Of a stretch of DNA of 8,596 nucleotides, positions 6,104 through 8,596 are shown piece after piece. Where the stretch lies: the NCBI GenBank assembly GCA_021828225.1, contig JAKASH010000093.1:1-8596 (forward strand), given 5' to 3'. This stretch comes from Acidobacteriota bacterium (GTDB taxonomy: Bacteria > Acidobacteriota > Terriglobia > UBA7540). The notes under the pieces were generated by a model, which was not told where the DNA came from, made no database searches, and saw only the letters and a list, made by a program, of their open reading frames with translations. Positions within the stretch are counted from its first letter, which is position 1. Every line of letters starts with the position of its first letter. Made by a program: the position numbers and the translations under genes.

Positions 6104-7096
6104 CTACTTCAGGCTTCCCGCTGGCCGGTGGCGCAGGTCAACGACGGCGGGTTGCGAGGTTGCTGCGCTGGCTGTCGTGGCGTTTGCGCCGGCAGTCGCA
6201 GTGTTTGCGCCAGTAGAGGAACCCGCACCCGTGTTCGCTGCCGAAACCTGGCTTCCCTGATATTTCGGCGCGCTCACGTATCCATGCATGTGGTGCCGGT
6301 TGATTTCGTTAATGACAAGCTGCAGGGCCTGCCCGTTTTCCGATGTGTAGAAGAGCACCGGCTCATACAACTCAATGTGCTTCTTGGTCAGCTCCCGGTC
6401 ATTCACAATCAACTTAAGATTGCAGAATTGATGCTTGGCATTGGTTTTCCGCAATGACACTTCGATCGGCCCTACGCGCTGGAATTGCTTTCCCTTGAAC
6501 ATGTCAAACTCGTAGTAGCTGCGTTCGCCCTTCCTCTCTAGGGCTACAAGCTCGGCGTGCGTCTTGGCAATGGAGCCGCTCAGTTGGTCGCGCGTCGAGT
6601 CCAGGTTGTTCTGGAGCTGCGTTTGCGCGTTGGCCAGGTCCTGCTGAGTAGATGCGATGGCTTGCTGGTGTTGGGCAAGCTCGGCCTCCACCTGCTTCCA
6701 TCTCGGGTCGTCTTTCTTGACCGCCTTTTTCACGGCAGCGCGGTGATACATGCGCTCCCGCCTGATGGCAGCCTCGCGGCGCGCAGCTTCTTCCACTCTT
6801 TGACGTTCGGCTTGTGCTTCCTGTTGCTGTGCTTGTTCCGTTTGCAGGGTGGTCAACTTGGACGAAAGCGTTTGAAGCTCTCCCTGGGTTTGCGTCAATG
6901 ACGTCGTCAACTGCTGGTTCCGAGCTGTCAGTTGGCCGGCGGCCTTTTGCTGCTCCACAATGAATCCCACAGCCACCGCTGCGATGCATAAAACCACCAC
7001 CACGCCAATCCAAAGAGGGTTTACAGATCTCCGTGACTCTTCAGGAATACTTTCGGTCTCATTTTCATTCTCGTTCCGATTCTCATTCTCATCCAT
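6104..7096 (-). CDS. Membrane-anchored coiled-coil protein with Asn/Glu-repeat N-terminus, function unknown
   Basis: A 330-residue protein I cannot assign to a named family. Residues 1-16 are a low-complexity EN repeat (MDENENRNENENETES) written in DNA as imperfect GAGAAT hexamers. Residues 28-47 form one transmembrane helix (PLWIGVVVVLCIAAVAVGFI), flanked by RR on the N-terminal side, so the acidic-polar tail is probably cytoplasmic and the rest periplasmic. Residues ~50-185 are predicted coiled coil, rich in Gln, with heptad-like QLTTSLTQTQGELQTLSSKL and a basic break at 112-130 (RRERMYHRAAVKKAVKK). Residues ~190-278 look like a compact beta domain (SYYEFDMFKGKQFQRVGPIEV, HIELYEPVLFY, ALQLVINEIN). 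An Ala/Thr/Gly linker (~282-315) and a basic tail follow. ATG at 7096 is the only sensible start, with a weak AGAGA ribosome binding site. A structural or envelope-spanning role is plausible, and nothing in the neighbourhood narrows it. Confidence 0.8.
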   Translation of the reverse strand: MDENENRNENENETESIPEESRRSVNPLWIGVVVVLCIAAVAVGFIVEQQKAAGQLTARNQQLTTSLTQTQGELQTLSSKLTTLQTEQAQQQEAQAERQRVEEAARREAAIRRERMYHRAAVKKAVKKDDPRWKQVEAELAQHQQAIASTQQDLANAQTQLQNNLDSTRDQLSGSIAKTHAELVALERKGERSYYEFDMFKGKQFQRVGPIEVSLRKTNAKHQFCNLKLIVNDRELTKKHIELYEPVLFYTSENGQALQLVINEINRHHMHGYVSAPKYQGSQVSAANTGAGSSTGANTATAGANATTASAATSQPAVVDLRHRPAGSLK

Positions 7097-7495
7097 GTTC
7101 TAATCTCTCGATCGGATTGCTGAAAGACTCAACCCCGGCTGCCGTCGTGAGCGCGAAGGAACGCATTTCCCCTCAACCAACAAACTGTTTATCACCCTCC
7201 CCTCGCCTGCGTCTCCTCAGGATGACATCGTGGATGGCTTCTTAAAGCAAATCCTCTGATTAAGAGTCGCTTCCGCCCTCTGCAGGCAGAAGACGCCGCA
7301 TCCCGTAAGAGCAAACGTAATGCCATTGGGCCATTCAAGGAGATATTGTATTTTCAGTTGATTACGCGGCTAACATGAAATTAAGGATATGTGGAAAGCT
7401 GGTACAGATTTCTAGAGTATGGAAAAATTTACACACTCAGATCTACTTTCCCAGTGGCGAGTTGACCGGGATTGTTTAAGCCGCGGCGGAAAAGG
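7097..7495. other. Intergenic region upstream of the anchored coiled-coil gene
   Basis: No gene is supported. A short plus-strand frame starting at 7419 overlaps the neighbouring oxidoreductase gene and has no ribosome binding site. The minus strand should carry the promoter of the coiled-coil gene. The part around 7330-7440 is AT-rich. On the minus strand at about 7210-7230 the text GATGTCATCCTGAGGAGACG resembles the beginning of a repeat type common in acidobacterial intergenic DNA, but I cannot show a second copy here. Confidence 0.45.
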
Positions 7496-7529
7496 GCGAA
7501 AGAGCTTCGATCGATCGAGGCCCTTTCGC
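7496..7529 (-). terminator. Strong hairpin terminator of the oxidoreductase gene
   Basis: GCGAAAG (7496-7502) pairs with CTTTCGC (7523-7529), and the interior GCTTCGATCGATCGAGGC continues the pairing to a nearly uninterrupted 34-nt hairpin. On the minus strand it begins 29 bp after the stop codon and is followed by CCTTTTCC, a short T-run. The long stem makes termination likely despite the short tail; it may also act on plus-strand transcripts. Confidence 0.65.
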
Positions 7530-7558
7530 ATTCCCATTAAACCAACCCTGTCAGGCTG

Positions 7559-8596
7559 TCACGCTACGTCGTCAGACGTGTTGACTGGAACCCACCGGCC
7601 TTCCCGCGCAGCCTGATAGATAGCTTGCATGGCAACAACGTCGCGCAATCCCTCGCGGCCATTGGGCTCCGGGTCACGCCCGCGCCGGATGCTGTCGGCA
7701 AAGGCATCGAGTTCCAAAGCAAACTCGTCGATAACCTTGAAACGCTTCTCAAACCAGCGGCCCCCGATCTTCCCGAACAGCCGCCTTTCCTCCTCATAAG
7801 CAAACGCAGGATCGAGCGATGCCCACCCCTTTTCACCGAAAACTTTCAGGAAGTTGGCCTGGGCAGCCCCAAAACTCGCACTGGCCTGCGCCAAGAGCCC
7901 GCCGGGAAATTTCAGTTGAAAGCCGATATTTTCCTCGACACTGCTGAAGCGCGCCGGGTCTGTGGTCCAGCTATAGGCGTTGGCCTCAACCGGTTCCAGC
8001 CCCGTCAGCCAGCGGATCGTATTCACGCAATAGACGCCGACGTCCACCAGCGAACCCCCACCTGCCGACTGGTAGTCGAAATGCCACGCCGGAACCTTTT
8101 TGTTGGGAGGAAGAAAAATGGTGAATGCCGAGTGGATAATCTTCAGTTTGCCCAGCTTGCCGCCGGTGATCAACTTCTTCAACGCCAGGCTGGCGGGCTC
8201 AAAGTACTTGCGGTAAGCGATCATCAGCCGAACCTTATTCTCGCGGCAGGCCCGGACCATCTGCTGGCAGTCTTCGACGGTTGTGGCCATGGGCTTTTCG
8301 CAGAGTACGTGGCGACCGGCTTCGGCCGCACGCACGGAATACCGGGCATGGGTTCCGTTGTCGGTTGCAATGAAGACGGCGTCAACCTCGCGGTTCCCAA
8401 GGCACCGGTCATAGTCGTCGTACGTGTACCAGGAGCTTGCACCGAAACTCGCGGCCAGGCGTTTGGCCTTCTTCAAATCGCTGCTGACCACGGCGACCAG
8501 CTTTGCCTTCCTGCTATGGCGGAAAGCCGGCAGAACGGCCCGCTGCGAGATCCTCCCAAGTCCCACCAGGGCATAGCCAACACGTTTCTTATTAGT
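7559..8596 (-). CDS. Gfo/Idh/MocA-family oxidoreductase, glucose-fructose-oxidoreductase-like (partial, start beyond window)
   Basis: NAD(P)-dependent sugar or polyol oxidoreductase, 345 visible residues; the frame stays open to the right edge, so a few N-terminal residues are missing. The visible N-terminus KKRVGYALVGLGRISQ is the Rossmann dinucleotide motif, so a GTG at 8566 inside it is not the start. Then come the nucleotide-binding fold with VDAVFIATDNGTHA, the catalytic-loop motif CEKPMATTVEDCQQM (EKP Lys at visible residue ~101), and the C-terminal substrate domain with AGGGSLVDVGVYCVNTIRWLTG. In that motif the second catalytic position is Tyr (D-V-G-V-Y) rather than the usual His, as I recall for Zymomonas glucose-fructose oxidoreductase, and the surrounding sequence also resembles that enzyme. 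No Tat signal is visible, but the true N-terminus is unseen. Substrate and cofactor cannot be fixed from sequence alone. It is followed by its own terminator and is not in an operon with the next gene downstream. Confidence 0.92.
   Translation of the reverse strand, partial: TNKKRVGYALVGLGRISQRAVLPAFRHSRKAKLVAVVSSDLKKAKRLAASFGASSWYTYDDYDRCLGNREVDAVFIATDNGTHARYSVRAAEAGRHVLCEKPMATTVEDCQQMVRACRENKVRLMIAYRKYFEPASLALKKLITGGKLGKLKIIHSAFTIFLPPNKKVPAWHFDYQSAGGGSLVDVGVYCVNTIRWLTGLEPVEANAYSWTTDPARFSSVEENIGFQLKFPGGLLAQASASFGAAQANFLKVFGEKGWASLDPAFAYEEERRLFGKIGGRWFEKRFKVIDEFALELDAFADSIRRGRDPEPNGREGLRDVVAMQAIYQAAREGRWVPVNTSDDVA

Noticed and set aside
7419..7616. Plus-strand frame starting MEKFTHSDLLSQW
   Set aside because: It has no ribosome binding site, runs through the terminator hairpin and overlaps the 3' end of the oxidoreductase gene on the other strand.

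Overview
This window looks like a chromosomal fragment of a Gram-negative soil bacterium, most likely an acidobacterium. The evidence is the protein repertoire: an Oar-like TonB-dependent receptor with an N-terminal carboxypeptidase-regulatory-like domain, a DUF4382 lipoprotein, a glucose-fructose-oxidoreductase-like dehydrogenase, and a compound-hairpin intergenic repeat of a kind I associate with acidobacterial genomes. Base composition is moderately GC-rich. The taxonomic call is inference; there is no rRNA or marker gene here.

Layout. Bases 1-1561 (minus) hold the first ~520 codons of a TonB-dependent outer-membrane receptor that runs off the left edge. A 322-bp divergent promoter region follows. 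It contains a 17-bp perfect dyad just upstream of a two-gene plus-strand operon (1884-3331). That operon encodes the small SAF-domain subunit and the large catalytic subunit of a UxaA/SuyAB-type lyase, best read as (R)-sulfolactate sulfo-lyase. Right behind the operon (about 3387-3958) is insertion-sequence debris: the C-terminal third of an IS21-type IstB ATPase, then a small helical ORF that has a good ribosome binding site but a CTG where ATG would be expected. A 66-bp three-stem repeat (4040-4105) and a 9-bp-stem hairpin (4108-4145) separate this from the minus-strand genes.

The right half is all minus strand. It holds a DUF4382 lipoprotein (4160-5725), a membrane-anchored coiled-coil protein with an Asn/Glu-repeat N-terminus (6104-7096, with a likely intrinsic terminator), and a Gfo/Idh/MocA oxidoreductase resembling glucose-fructose oxidoreductase (7559 to the right edge, with a strong terminator hairpin). 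Two gene-free gaps (5726-6103 and 7097-7558) hold only hairpins and presumed promoters.

How the parts may work together. SuyAB would split sulfolactate into pyruvate and sulfite. The divergent receptor could import a substrate, but receptors of this class are abundant in acidobacteria and no functional link is proven. The transporter, regulator and sulfite-handling genes expected beside suyAB are not in the window, and the IS remnant sits where more operon genes might have been. I did not find a convincing novel defence or mobile system. The more interesting items are the sulfolactate-lyase pair, its operator-like dyad, the small IstB-linked ORF and the uncharacterised anchored coiled-coil protein.
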